From positions 10,206-74,205 of the forward strand of contig NZ_KB890418.1 in the NCBI RefSeq assembly GCF_000373105.1: DNA of 64,000 bases, written 5' to 3'. The notes below the pieces were generated by a model, which saw only the letters and a program-made list of their open reading frames with translations, had not been told where the DNA came from and did no database searches. Positions within the stretch are counted from its first letter, which is position 1. Each line of letters begins with the position of its first letter. This document shows positions 1-7,972 of the stretch, piece after piece. Both the position numbers and the translations under genes were made by a program. The DNA comes from Neolewinella persica DSM 23188. GTDB lineage: Bacteria > Bacteroidota > Bacteroidia > Chitinophagales > Saprospiraceae.

Positions 1-93
1 CACCCCCTGCAACCTGAGCGCAGCGACCCTGCACCCCCTGCAACCTGAGCGCAGCGACCCTGCACCCCCTGCAACCTGAGCGCAGCGACCCTG
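1..93. repeat. 31-bp tandem repeat, three copies, reaching the window edge
   Basis: Three identical head-to-tail 31-bp units begin at base 1, 32 and 63; each starts CACCCCCTGCAACCTGAGCG. The array may continue upstream of the window. It lies beyond the terminator of the metalloprotease gene, and I see no coding role. Identity between units is complete, so the expansion is recent or maintained. Confidence 0.9.
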
Positions 94-98
94 CAACC

Positions 99-136
99 AA
101 AAATGCCCCAACTACCATTTAAAAGCAGTTGGGGCA
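99..136 (-). terminator. Rho-independent terminator of the metalloprotease gene
   Basis: A perfect 10-bp stem (TGCCCCAACT / AGTTGGGGCA) with a 13-nt loop is followed on the minus strand by a run of five T. It sits about 25 bases after the stop codon of the metalloprotease gene, as expected for an intrinsic terminator. Confidence 0.8.
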
Positions 137-161
137 CCAGTAAAGCATCAGCAGGTTGAGA

Positions 162-1685
162 CTAGGGCGTTATCACCACCCGCTTAGTCACCAGCTTTTC
201 ATTCATTCGTAATCGAAGGAAGTAAACACCTGCAGGGAGAGTACCGGTTTCGATCCGTTCGTTGAAACCAGCGGCAGCTACGGGCAGGTTCTCCCGGGTA
301 AGCAGCACCCGGCCGGAGGCATCAATGAGGTCGTAAGTGAGGTTGCTGCTAAGACCGAGATCCTGGCCGATGATGCGAAGGTCCTGACCACCAGCAACCG
401 GGTTAGGTGCTATGGTGATGGCAGCATTCAATGCTGCATCGATGGTGTTCACTGGGAAGTCACCGTTCCGGAAACGGAACACCTGGTCGCCGAAATCACT
501 TTCTACCTGGTAAGCGTTGAAGGGGCGGACGCGCCAGTAGTAACGGGTGTTGTCCAGCAGACCTTCATCGAAAACAACAGATGTATCTGTGACCACTCTG
601 GTAAATAAGATGTTACCATTGAAGTTATTCGAACGATTCATTTGCACGATGTAAAAATCTGCATTGGGGGTTTCGTTCCAAACCAATTCCACAAAGTTAT
701 TGTACGGCAGGGTAACGTTGTGCTCGGGCAGTAGCAGGTTCATGTCTTCTCCATTAGCTGCTACGGCACCTTCGCCACTGCTGTTGGAGCTGAAGTCCGA
801 ACGAGTAGACATGTTAGTGATCATGGCCGTTTTCTGTTCCTCCGAAAAGGTGTTGACACAAGCATCGGAAGCGTAAGACATAATGTTCTGAGCGGGAACG
901 GCGAAACGAATGGAGTCCGGATCCGTCAGGCTATCGCGGTATTCACCGGCGATATTACAAGCCCACCGTTCCATCAGGTAATCAGGTGCTGTATCACAGA
1001 ATCCGTCGGCGGCATCTTCACAGTTGCTACCATCAGTACGTTCTACGGGGACGTTTCGGCCCCGGTAGCTCAGGGTGGAAGGCGCCCGTTCGGTCAGCTC
1101 AATATTAGAAATTTCTTCTACACTTTCCCACCCGTAGAAAGTGTGCGCAAGGGTAAATACGTGACCCATTTCATGGGCCCAGGTGCGGTCTATCCGCCCC
1201 ATACAGTCCTTATCCATTACCAGGTAGTTCGTGCGGGGAGTAGCGTAGCCACAGGCACCGCCGGCAGTCCCGACAACGAAGGTGTTAATTTTGTTGCTCT
1301 CCCTCCTGTTGGAGGCAAGCGAGGATCCTATAGATGTCGTGGAGTGGTCGTATAGTGATGAAAGATCCAAAAAGTCGTAGTCGGAGACGTAAAATTGAAT
1401 ATTAGTGCTGGCAAAGTCTTCGTTGAGCAATTGGAAGGACTGAAGCAACTGTGTCGGGTCTATGTAACCATTACCGTCATTCTCTCCCACCACGACCATG
1501 CGCACGGGGATGTACTGTGTCATTAGTGATTTCCTTGCGGGAGGTATTTCTCCATGCTGGTACTTTACCAGCCAGTCAGACTTGATGCTGATGCCACAAC
1601 CCTTTTCGTGTTCAGGCTGTGTTTGGGCGATAAGAGAGAAGGAGGCCAGCAGCAGCGTGGCAAAGGTTAACTGGAGTAATTTCAT
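162..1685 (-). CDS. Secreted M43-like zinc metalloprotease with T9SS sorting domain
   Basis: 507 residues from the ATG that begins a clear signal peptide (MKLLQLTFATLLLASFSLIA); the longer upstream reading frame has no signal and runs through the promoter. The zinc motif HEMGHVFTLAH lies at residues 171-181, the HExxHxxGxxH pattern of metzincin-like M43 (pappalysin/cytophagalysin) peptidases. A fibronectin-III-like segment follows (about residues 325-415). The C-terminus has an APNPV-type start and ends VTKRVVITP, typical of type A T9SS sorting domains, so the protein is probably exported through the outer membrane and cleaved or anchored. Inferred role: extracellular protein degradation; the substrate is unknown. 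Monocistronic, with its own terminator. Confidence 0.88.
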   Translation of the reverse strand: MKLLQLTFATLLLASFSLIAQTQPEHEKGCGISIKSDWLVKYQHGEIPPARKSLMTQYIPVRMVVVGENDGNGYIDPTQLLQSFQLLNEDFASTNIQFYVSDYDFLDLSSLYDHSTTSIGSSLASNRRESNKINTFVVGTAGGACGYATPRTNYLVMDKDCMGRIDRTWAHEMGHVFTLAHTFYGWESVEEISNIELTERAPSTLSYRGRNVPVERTDGSNCEDAADGFCDTAPDYLMERWACNIAGEYRDSLTDPDSIRFAVPAQNIMSYASDACVNTFSEEQKTAMITNMSTRSDFSSNSSGEGAVAANGEDMNLLLPEHNVTLPYNNFVELVWNETPNADFYIVQMNRSNNFNGNILFTRVVTDTSVVFDEGLLDNTRYYWRVRPFNAYQVESDFGDQVFRFRNGDFPVNTIDAALNAAITIAPNPVAGGQDLRIIGQDLGLSSNLTYDLIDASGRVLLTRENLPVAAAGFNERIETGTLPAGVYFLRLRMNEKLVTKRVVITP

Positions 1686-1708
1686 TGCGATTCGATAGTT
1701 ATTAGGCT

Positions 1709-1716
1709 CAAAAGTA
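1709..1716 (-). promoter_or_regulatory. -7 promoter box of the metalloprotease gene
   Basis: TACTTTTG on the minus strand fits the Bacteroidota TAnnTTTG -7 element and lies 23 bases before the ATG. No convincing -33 TTTG was found. Confidence 0.5.
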
Positions 1717-1779
1717 GCTAATCGTTGTCGACCGTAGCGTCTTAGGGACGGCATTTCGGTTAGTCCGGCCAATTTTCTA

Positions 1780-1787
1780 TACTTTTG
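1780..1787 (+). promoter_or_regulatory. -7 promoter box of mdh
   Basis: TACTTTTG matches the TAnnTTTG element, followed by GC. A TTTCG about 21 bases upstream could serve as a weak -33 element. The inferred leader is about 45 nt. Confidence 0.55.
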
Positions 1788-1838
1788 CGCTGCTTTTCAA
1801 AGCAACCATACCCTAAGAAATTCAAATTCTTCAAATCC

Positions 1839-2771
1839 ATGAGTAAAGTAACCGTTGTAGGCGCCGGAAATGTAGGTGCCACCGTTGCCAATGTACTGGC
1901 ACACAAAGACCTCGTTAAGGAGGTCGTAATTCTCGACATTAAAGGAGACTTTGCCAAAGGCAAAGCCCTGGACAGCTACCAGCAGGCCAGTGTTGATCAC
2001 TTCAGCACCCGTCTGACCGGCACCGATAACTACGCCGATACGGCCGACAGCGATATCGTAGTCATTACCGCCGGTATCCCCCGCAAGCCGGGCATGAGCC
2101 GCGATGACCTGATCAGCACCAACGCCAAAATTGTTACGATGGTAACGCGCTCCATCATGGAGCATAGCAAGAACCCCATCATCATCGTGGTGTCTAACCC
2201 GCTTGACGTAATGACCTACGCGGCATGGAAGGCCTCCGGCCTGCCAAAGAGCCGCGTGTTCGGTATGGCTGGTATCCTCGATACCGCCCGTTACCGCGCC
2301 TTCCTCAGCATGGCACTCGATGTATCTGGCAAAGACATCCAGGCGATGCTCCTGGGCGGCCACGGAGACACCATGGTGCCACTGCCACGCTACACCACCG
2401 TTTCTGGTATCCCCGTTACTGAGCTGATCGGTAAGGAAGAACTGGATGGCATCATTGAACGCACCAAGAAGGGCGGCGGTGAACTCGTCAAGCTCATGGG
2501 GACTTCAGCCTGGTACGCTCCCGGTGCTGCTGCGGCGCAAATGGTGGCTTCCATCCTCCGCGATGAAAAGCGCATCTTCCCCTGCTGTGCTTTGCTCGAA
2601 GGTGAGTATGGCCAGGATGGTATCTTCCTCGGCGTCCCCGTGAAGCTGGGAACCGAAGGCATCGTTCAGCTGCTCGAGCTTGACCTCAACAAAGAGGAAA
2701 TGGCCGACATGAACGCTTCTGCTGACGCCGTTCGTGACGTTCTGGAAGTTTATAAAGGCATGAATGTTTAA
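1839..2771 (+). CDS. mdh: Malate dehydrogenase (LDH-like type)
   Basis: 310 residues. NAD-dependent oxidation of malate to oxaloacetate in the TCA cycle, cytosolic. The Rossmann motif GAGNVG is at residues 7-12. The substrate loop contains arginines at about 81 and 87 (IPRKPGMSR); arginine rather than glutamine at the first position is the known malate-specific choice over lactate. The catalytic histidine is in GGHGDTMVPL (His175). I chose the ATG before SKVTVVGAG; the upstream 18 codons overlap the promoter and are not conserved-looking. Divergent from the protease gene and followed by a strong terminator, so probably monocistronic. Confidence 0.95.
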   Translation: MSKVTVVGAGNVGATVANVLAHKDLVKEVVILDIKGDFAKGKALDSYQQASVDHFSTRLTGTDNYADTADSDIVVITAGIPRKPGMSRDDLISTNAKIVTMVTRSIMEHSKNPIIIVVSNPLDVMTYAAWKASGLPKSRVFGMAGILDTARYRAFLSMALDVSGKDIQAMLLGGHGDTMVPLPRYTTVSGIPVTELIGKEELDGIIERTKKGGGELVKLMGTSAWYAPGAAAAQMVASILRDEKRIFPCCALLEGEYGQDGIFLGVPVKLGTEGIVQLLELDLNKEEMADMNASADAVRDVLEVYKGMNV

Positions 2772-2794
2772 GGCATTCACTTGTAGAAGTAAGG

Positions 2795-2832
2795 AAGGCT
2801 CCTCCCGGTTTGGGTGGAGCCTTTCTTGATTT
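2795..2832 (+). terminator. Rho-independent terminator of mdh
   Basis: Hairpin AAGGCTCCTCCC / GGGTGGAGCCTT with a 5-nt loop, followed by TTTCTTGATTTT, 24 bases after the mdh stop. Confidence 0.85.
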
Positions 2833-2944
2833 TAGGCGGGGCTCGGTAGTAGTAGAGAGTAGTAAGTTATGGGTAATGCTGTGCCGTATTGCCGCTGCTC
2901 GCATCGCTCGGTAAGGAGCAGTTCTTAAAGGCTTTATTTGGTTT

Positions 2945-2963
2945 GGGCGCGGCCGCAGGTGCA
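2945..2963 (+). repeat. NotI-core dispersed element, copy 1
   Basis: Perfect core GGGCGCGGCCGCAGGTGCA in the mdh-trpF gap, followed by a right flank (GGGGAAGGATTATGGGAGCA) resembling other copies. The rest of this 364-bp gap (2772-3135) holds the mdh terminator and an inverted repeat; no gene seen. Confidence 0.85.
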
Positions 2964-3036
2964 GGGGAAGGATTATGGGAGCAAGGCATATTACCACGAG
3001 CCGGCAGACAAACTTTTGTCCGGCTTCGCCAGGCCA

Positions 3037-3081
3037 AAAGCATTTGTCGGACGGCCGGACTGTCTGTTCGACAAATGCTTT
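3037..3081. repeat. 13-bp perfect inverted repeat in the mdh-trpF gap
   Basis: AAAGCATTTGTCG at 3037-3049 pairs with CGACAAATGCTTT at 3069-3081 around a 19-nt loop. No T-run follows, so this is not an obvious terminator. It lies just downstream of copy 1 of the dispersed element and 55 bases beyond the trpF stop. Confidence 0.7.
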
Positions 3082-3135
3082 CCCATTCGCGACGAAGGAG
3101 TGGAAATGGGAAAGTCCGTGTGACGAGGTTGGGGA

Positions 3136-3789
3136 CTATTGCACTTCGACTAAAAAACGCTTCAATTTAATCACATCCTTAACTCCCGGCTCCACTTCAA
3201 AGCGCGAATTCAAATCCACCCCCGCAAATTGAGGGTGATTTACCTTAGCCACTTCGGCGGCATCCTCAGGCCCAATCCCGCCACTAAGCAGGAATGGCGT
3301 GAGGCCCTGATATTCAGACAACTTCGACCAGTCCCATTTTACGCCGGTACCACCGTGGTCCTTTTGCCCGCCCGTATCGAAAATGAAGAGTGGGCAACTG
3401 TCCGCATAGGTGTTGGTCATGTCAAAACTGAAATCAGCATCAACGGAGAAGGCTTTGATCAATGTTGCTTTGCGGAGGGTAGAGACTGACCATAATAGTT
3501 TCAGCTCCCGGCAGTATCCCGGACTCTCATTTCCGTGCAACTGGACATAGTCCAACTGGTAATCATGGACCATGTTGAGGATGTAATCGACTTCCGCATT
3601 AACAAATACGCCAACTTTCTTAGTGCCATTGAACTGGTCCTTGTTCTTTTGCAGCCATTTACTCAACTCCGATTTGCCAACAAAGCGTTTGGAGCGGTTG
3701 TGGAAAATGAACCCGACGTAATCCACCCCCAGGCCAAGCACTTCAACGATATTTTCGGGGTCGCGGAGACCACAGACTTTTACTTTCAT
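3136..3789 (-). CDS. trpF: Phosphoribosylanthranilate isomerase
   Basis: 217 residues. Third step of tryptophan synthesis from anthranilate: isomerises N-(5-phosphoribosyl)anthranilate to CdRP in a TIM barrel. Visible signatures are the catalytic cysteine in KVCGLR near the N-terminus (Cys6), the general acid region FIFDTGGQ with KDHGGTG, and the phosphate-binding LSGGIGPED. The length is normal for a monofunctional TrpF. It is the last gene of a trpD-trpC-trpF series on the minus strand, separated from trpC by 156 bp of short-period repeat sequence, so co-transcription is likely but not certain. Confidence 0.95.
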   Translation of the reverse strand: MKVKVCGLRDPENIVEVLGLGVDYVGFIFHNRSKRFVGKSELSKWLQKNKDQFNGTKKVGVFVNAEVDYILNMVHDYQLDYVQLHGNESPGYCRELKLLWSVSTLRKATLIKAFSVDADFSFDMTNTYADSCPLFIFDTGGQKDHGGTGVKWDWSKLSEYQGLTPFLLSGGIGPEDAAEVAKVNHPQFAGVDLNSRFEVEPGVKDVIKLKRFLVEVQ

Positions 3790-3945
3790 GAAGCTGGTGT
3801 ATTTGGTTTTTGGGAGAAAATTCGAACAAGTTTTTAACGGAACGGGGTAGAATACCGGAAGGTTGGCTTATGGTCAGGATCGACAACATCTGCCCCCTGA
3901 TAACTAAATACTAAACCCTAAATCCTGATTGCTGAATCCTAAACC

Positions 3946-4761
3946 CTAAGCAATAGCCCCATCATACAAATCCTCAATCTCCCGAACCCGTTGAATGAAG
4001 TCGGCACAAGCCTGCCCTGGATTTTCTTCCCGCATGAAATACGTACCGATCAGGAAGCCTTTAAAGCCTTCCCGACGCAGTTTGGCAATAGTTTGCGGGT
4101 CTTCAATGCCGCTTTCGCTGATTTTAAGCATGCTTGGAGGTAGTTGTTGCGCCAGTCGTATGCTGTTGCTGATACTCACGGAGAAATCTTTGAGGTTACG
4201 GTTGTTGACGCCTACAATATTTACACTGGGGCTCAGCTTGGCAACTTCTTCCTCATTATGTACCTCACACAGCACCTCTAACCCAAGTTCATTGGCCTCG
4301 GCGGCGAGGTCGTCCAGGTGACCGGGGGTAAGGGAGGCAGCAATGAGTAGAATTGCGTCGGCACCCATCGCCCGTGCTTCGTGCAACTGATAGCTGTCGA
4401 TCATGAAGTCTTTTCGGATAACCGGAAGGTCTATAGCGGCTCGTACCCGGTCGATGTCGTTTGAACGAGCGCCAAAAAAGTGGACGTCGGTCAGGCAGGA
4501 AATACCCGCCGCACCGGCAGCCTGGTAACCTTGGGTTACTTCGACACAATCGGCGTTGAGGTTAATGTCATCCTGGCTGGGCGACTTCCGTTTAAACTCC
4601 GCAATGATGCCGTAATCTTTGCTGTTGAGGATTGAATCTGTCAGGCTACGACGATCGAGGCGGTAGCCATAGCTGTCCTTTAAGGACTCAATAGGGCTTT
4701 GCAGTTTACGTCGTTCTACTTCGAGTCGTTTGTGTTCGTTGATACGGTCCAGGATAGTCAT
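3946..4761 (-). CDS. trpC: Indole-3-glycerol phosphate synthase
   Basis: 271 residues from the ATG of MTILDRINEH; the open frame continues 60 codons upstream, but that part runs through copy 2 of the dispersed element and is not family-like. The enzyme closes the ring of CdRP to indole-3-glycerol phosphate. Catalytic and phosphate-binding signatures are EFKRKSPS (55-62), VIRKDFMID, VGVNNRNLKDF, ISESGI and GFLIGTYFM. Monofunctional, not fused to TrpF. It lies between trpD and trpF with gaps of about 140 and 156 bp, unusually loose for a biosynthetic operon. Confidence 0.95.
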   Translation of the reverse strand: MTILDRINEHKRLEVERRKLQSPIESLKDSYGYRLDRRSLTDSILNSKDYGIIAEFKRKSPSQDDINLNADCVEVTQGYQAAGAAGISCLTDVHFFGARSNDIDRVRAAIDLPVIRKDFMIDSYQLHEARAMGADAILLIAASLTPGHLDDLAAEANELGLEVLCEVHNEEEVAKLSPSVNIVGVNNRNLKDFSVSISNSIRLAQQLPPSMLKISESGIEDPQTIAKLRREGFKGFLIGTYFMREENPGQACADFIQRVREIEDLYDGAIA

Positions 4762-4792
4762 AAGGGAAGGATAAAAAAGGGCTAAATAATGC

Positions 4793-4810
4793 GGCGCGGA
4801 CGCAGGTGCA
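4793..4810 (+). repeat. NotI-core dispersed element, copy 2
   Basis: GGCGCGGACGCAGGTGCA, one substitution from the core, in the trpD-trpC gap, followed by AGGTAAGG. Confidence 0.75.
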
Positions 4811-4900
4811 AGGTAAGGTATTTGAGCGAGTACGAGCTTCGGGAATTCCGGGGGCGTAGCTCCCGGTAACCGGGCAACTTGACCACCCGACCACCCGATC

Positions 4901-5890
4901 CTAACGCACCAGTTTTCGCAACACCTCCCTTGCTTTTCCACTGGCTAAACTCTCCGCAGCTTCTGCTACACAGTCTGGAAGACTGCGTTCGGGATGAATG
5001 GTGTGGATCGCCAGGCCGGCGTTGGCACAAACGACTTGTCGTTGTGCGTCGGTCCCCCGATTCTCCAGAACCGCCAGGAAAATAGCCTTTCCCTCTTCGG
5101 CGGTATCTCCGCCGTGCAGGGAGGCGGGTGTCAGTTGGGGTAAACCAAAATCAAGGGGAGCAAGCAGGCGTTGACTGGTGCGACTACGCACACTGGCCTT
5201 CCCCGTCAGGCTGATCTCATCATAGCCGTCCAGTGCATGGACGATGTTGTACTCCCGGTCCAGTTGATCCTGCAGGAGGTAGTCGTAGATCCGGGAAACT
5301 TCCAGATTGTAGGTGCCGAACAACTGGTATTTCGGCTTAGCCGGGTTCAACAGCGGGCCAAGCAGGTTGAAAAAACTCCGTACCTGTAGTGTTTTACGTA
5401 CTGGTGCTACGTTTTTCATGGCCGGATGAAACAGCGGAGCGTGGAAGAAACAAATTCCAGCTTGGTCTAAAGTCCGGAGCAAGGTGTCCTCGTCATTGGT
5501 GAATTCATAGCCCAGGGCTATAAGCACATCGCTGCTGCCCACGCTGCTGCTTACACCATAGCTGCCGTGCTTCGTCACCTGATAGCCGGCGCCAGCTACG
5601 ACCATACTCGAAAGGGTAGAGATGTTGAAGGTGTTTTTACCATCGCCTCCCGTACCCACGATGTCGATCGTCTCCCGGCCACCAATGTCAATTGGCTTGG
5701 CGAGGTTGAGCATAGCGTCCCGGAATCCTTCGATCTCGGACAGCACTGCAGGCCGCATATTGATGGCAGAAACTACGGCGGCGATCTCGACATCGCCCGC
5801 TTCCCCGTTCCCGATTCTGGACAGCATCTCGAAGGCTGCCTGCCGGGATAGTGGCTCCTGAGCGTAGATTTGATTGAGTTCGGTTTTCAT
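4901..5890 (-). CDS. trpD: Anthranilate phosphoribosyltransferase
   Basis: 329 residues. Transfers phosphoribose from PRPP to anthranilate. The PRPP-binding GTGGDG motif is at 79-84 within DIVGTGGDGKNTFNIST, followed by KHGSYGVSSSVGSSDVL, the anthranilate/PRPP loop of the family. First gene of the trpDCF series; trpE, trpG, trpA and trpB are not in this window. The ATG is five bases from a TATCTTCG box, so the transcript may be leaderless, which would rule out a classical trp leader peptide or attenuator here. Confidence 0.95.
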   Translation of the reverse strand: MKTELNQIYAQEPLSRQAAFEMLSRIGNGEAGDVEIAAVVSAINMRPAVLSEIEGFRDAMLNLAKPIDIGGRETIDIVGTGGDGKNTFNISTLSSMVVAGAGYQVTKHGSYGVSSSVGSSDVLIALGYEFTNDEDTLLRTLDQAGICFFHAPLFHPAMKNVAPVRKTLQVRSFFNLLGPLLNPAKPKYQLFGTYNLEVSRIYDYLLQDQLDREYNIVHALDGYDEISLTGKASVRSRTSQRLLAPLDFGLPQLTPASLHGGDTAEEGKAIFLAVLENRGTDAQRQVVCANAGLAIHTIHPERSLPDCVAEAAESLASGKAREVLRKLVR

Positions 5891-5894
5891 GGCG

Positions 5895-5902
5895 CGAAGA
5901 TA
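5895..5902 (-). promoter_or_regulatory. -7 promoter box directly before trpD
   Basis: TATCTTCG on the minus strand (variant of TAnnTTTG), ending only four bases before the trpD ATG. The expected start site falls at or inside the start codon. TTG triplets occur upstream, but spacing to a -33 box is not ideal. Confidence 0.5.
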
Positions 5903-6008
5903 GGAAGTCGAATTGTCAAGTTGTCAAGTTTCCGGATTGGCAAGGGTACTCCAGTAACCGGAAAACGACAAAGGGGCGGGCACTGGAGTACCCTTGCCAG
6001 CCCCTCTT

Positions 6009-6027
6009 TGCACCTGCGGCCGCGCCC
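6009..6027 (-). repeat. NotI-core dispersed element, copy 3
   Basis: Perfect core in reverse orientation (TGCACCTGCGGCCGCGCCC) between trpD and the outer-membrane barrel gene. This gap (5891-6155) also carries short-period repeat text at both ends (GTCAAGTT words near 5915, GACAAC words near 6105). Confidence 0.85.
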
Positions 6028-6155
6028 GAAACCGACTTGCCTTGTGCGTTATCTAATCTTCGGTAGGCCAAAAAGGGTCACAAACGATTAGCCCAGGTAA
6101 CTCGACAGCCGGACAACTCAGATACCCCGACAACATGAAAACCTGAAAGCCTGAC

Positions 6156-7793
6156 TTAAAACTTAGCACTCACACCCACCAACAAGTTCACCCCGATGGT
6201 AGGGTACTGTACGAACCGTTCCCGGTTGTTGCCCAGTAGGTTGTTTACCCGCAACCAGGCGCTGAAGTTATCGCTTATGCCATATTCCCCGTTCAGGTTG
6301 AGGTCAAGTAGCGGCGAAAGGCTTTGCGCTACACCTTCGGAGTCCTGGTAAGGAAGTCCGTTTTCGACGAAGAAATCAGCGCCAAGGGTGATGTTTTGCT
6401 TTTCCAGGTTGTAGGCACCGCCCGCCGTGAGGCTGAAACTGGGCAAGTGCCAGGCTTTTTCCTGTGTTTCCAGGCTGTAAAAGCGTTGAGCGACGGTAGC
6501 GTTCACCTGCAGGTTCTTGATCGGTTTCATGGTCGCGGAACCCTGGAGGGTGAAAATATTGCCATCATCGTAAACCACCTGGAACTGAGGGATGGCCGTG
6601 CGGCGATCCAGTAAGTAGGTCGCCAGGTTGTCAATCAGCTTGAAGCTTGCTTCTGCCCGGTAGTCTATGCCAGAGATGCTTCCTTCCACACCACCGTAAA
6701 AACGAGTGTACTCGGAGTTGCGAATGCGCAGGCGTGGACGTACCCAGGGGTTGTAGTCAGCCAGGCTACGCAGCGTATTCTTCTGTAGGCTACCCTCTGC
6801 CCCAACGAATGCGGAAAGTACCCCCTCGATTACGGGAGCATTCAGACTGATGTCCGGAAATACATCGAAATCATCGTCCTGGCTGGTCAGGTTGACACCG
6901 ACTTTGAGCCGGTACCGTCCCGCGATGCTGGTGGTGTAGCTTGGGCTGAGGTAAATGTTGTTCAGGTTCTGCGTGCTTGTGTCTTTGTACGTGGTGAAAT
7001 CGGTCCGGAGTTTGATGTCCAATGGTTGCTTATCCGAAATCCACTTGGTGGCTTCAATGGTGAAGTCAACACCGGATTCCCGAACGGCAGGGTTACCATC
7101 CATCAGGTAGAGCGCAACGCCAGCTTTGTAGTCGAAGTCAGCCTCGGTTCGTACGCCGTTAAAAATTTCCGCGTGAAGATCGAAGATATTGAAGCGCTGA
7201 CGCACCTGGTCCTCGGTGAAGCTGGGAACGGAATCCGTTTCCAGCTCCGGGAAGTTGTAACCATAGTAATAACGGCTCTGAGAGGTGTACTTCGCTCCGC
7301 CGCCAACGGCAAAACCCTGGTCGAACAAGTAGGTGCCCTCTGCGCCAAATTCTGTATCGCTGGATTTTTGATTCTCCACCTTACCGTTATTGTTGAAGCT
7401 GTGGTGGCGTGCATAGATGCCCAGTTCTGCATTGTCAACCGCACTGAGGTCGTAACTCAGGTCACCAAACAGCGCGCCGGGGAAACCAGCGCCGATGCCG
7501 ATGTAGCCATTCTTATTTGGTGGCGTCTTGTCACGCGATACACCGCGCGGGCGGATGATCGGCGCAGGATACTCGATGGAGATCGGACGATCAACCACTA
7601 AATATTGCTGTCGCCGACGAGAGGAATCTGCAGGTGGCGTAACGCCGGTAACCCGAACCCGACTGGCTTCCGATAGACGTGCTTCAAAATTAGAGACAAC
7701 CGTTACACTGTTGTCGTCCAATCCGGGCTGAGCGTAAAGGGCGGTAGTGGCGGTAAAAAACAAACCGCAAAAAAGAAATATATGGCGAAACAT
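6156..7793 (-). CDS. Outer-membrane beta-barrel protein, partner of the TPR protein
   Basis: 545 residues with a signal peptide (about 1-22, ending ALYAQ). After a Pro/Arg-rich stretch near residues 50-90, the rest is made of alternating amphipathic strands (GYIGIGAGFPGALFGDLSYD, AELGIYARHHSF and so on), ending with an aromatic residue (VGVSAKF), as in outer-membrane barrels. It resembles the barrel half of TonB-dependent receptors but has no visible plug domain or TonB box. It lies 179 bp downstream of the giant TPR gene on the same strand; the two probably work together at the outer membrane. Function unknown. Confidence 0.75.
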   Translation of the reverse strand: MFRHIFLFCGLFFTATTALYAQPGLDDNSVTVVSNFEARLSEASRVRVTGVTPPADSSRRRQQYLVVDRPISIEYPAPIIRPRGVSRDKTPPNKNGYIGIGAGFPGALFGDLSYDLSAVDNAELGIYARHHSFNNNGKVENQKSSDTEFGAEGTYLFDQGFAVGGGAKYTSQSRYYYGYNFPELETDSVPSFTEDQVRQRFNIFDLHAEIFNGVRTEADFDYKAGVALYLMDGNPAVRESGVDFTIEATKWISDKQPLDIKLRTDFTTYKDTSTQNLNNIYLSPSYTTSIAGRYRLKVGVNLTSQDDDFDVFPDISLNAPVIEGVLSAFVGAEGSLQKNTLRSLADYNPWVRPRLRIRNSEYTRFYGGVEGSISGIDYRAEASFKLIDNLATYLLDRRTAIPQFQVVYDDGNIFTLQGSATMKPIKNLQVNATVAQRFYSLETQEKAWHLPSFSLTAGGAYNLEKQNITLGADFFVENGLPYQDSEGVAQSLSPLLDLNLNGEYGISDNFSAWLRVNNLLGNNRERFVQYPTIGVNLLVGVSAKF

Positions 7794-7800
7794 AGTTTTT

Positions 7801-7972
7801 TATTGATCAGAGTTCAGTATTCGGAACCCAGGTTTTAGTATTTAGTACTCAGTGTTTAGCAGTCAGTTTGCAGGATTCAGTCATCAGGGGTCAGATTTTA
7901 GTGGTCACAATGTGTGGCAATGGTGCCTGAAACCTGAAGCCTAAAATCTAAATACTGAATCCTGATGACTGA
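7801..7972. repeat. Inverted low-complexity short-period repeats
   Basis: The left half is built from words such as TTCAG, TTTAGTA, CAGTC, GGTCAG. The right half (from 7925) carries their complements CTGAA, TACTGAATC, GACTGAC. Together they can fold back imprecisely. Non-coding spacer between the TPR and barrel genes. Confidence 0.55.

Noticed and set aside
2889-3232. Overlapping small open frames in the mdh-trpF gap
   Set aside because: They consist of translated repeat and inverted-repeat sequence in three phases; none has family-like sequence.
5895-6155. trp leader peptide and attenuator
   Set aside because: No Trp-rich leader frame or terminator/antiterminator pair; the -7 box abuts the trpD ATG.
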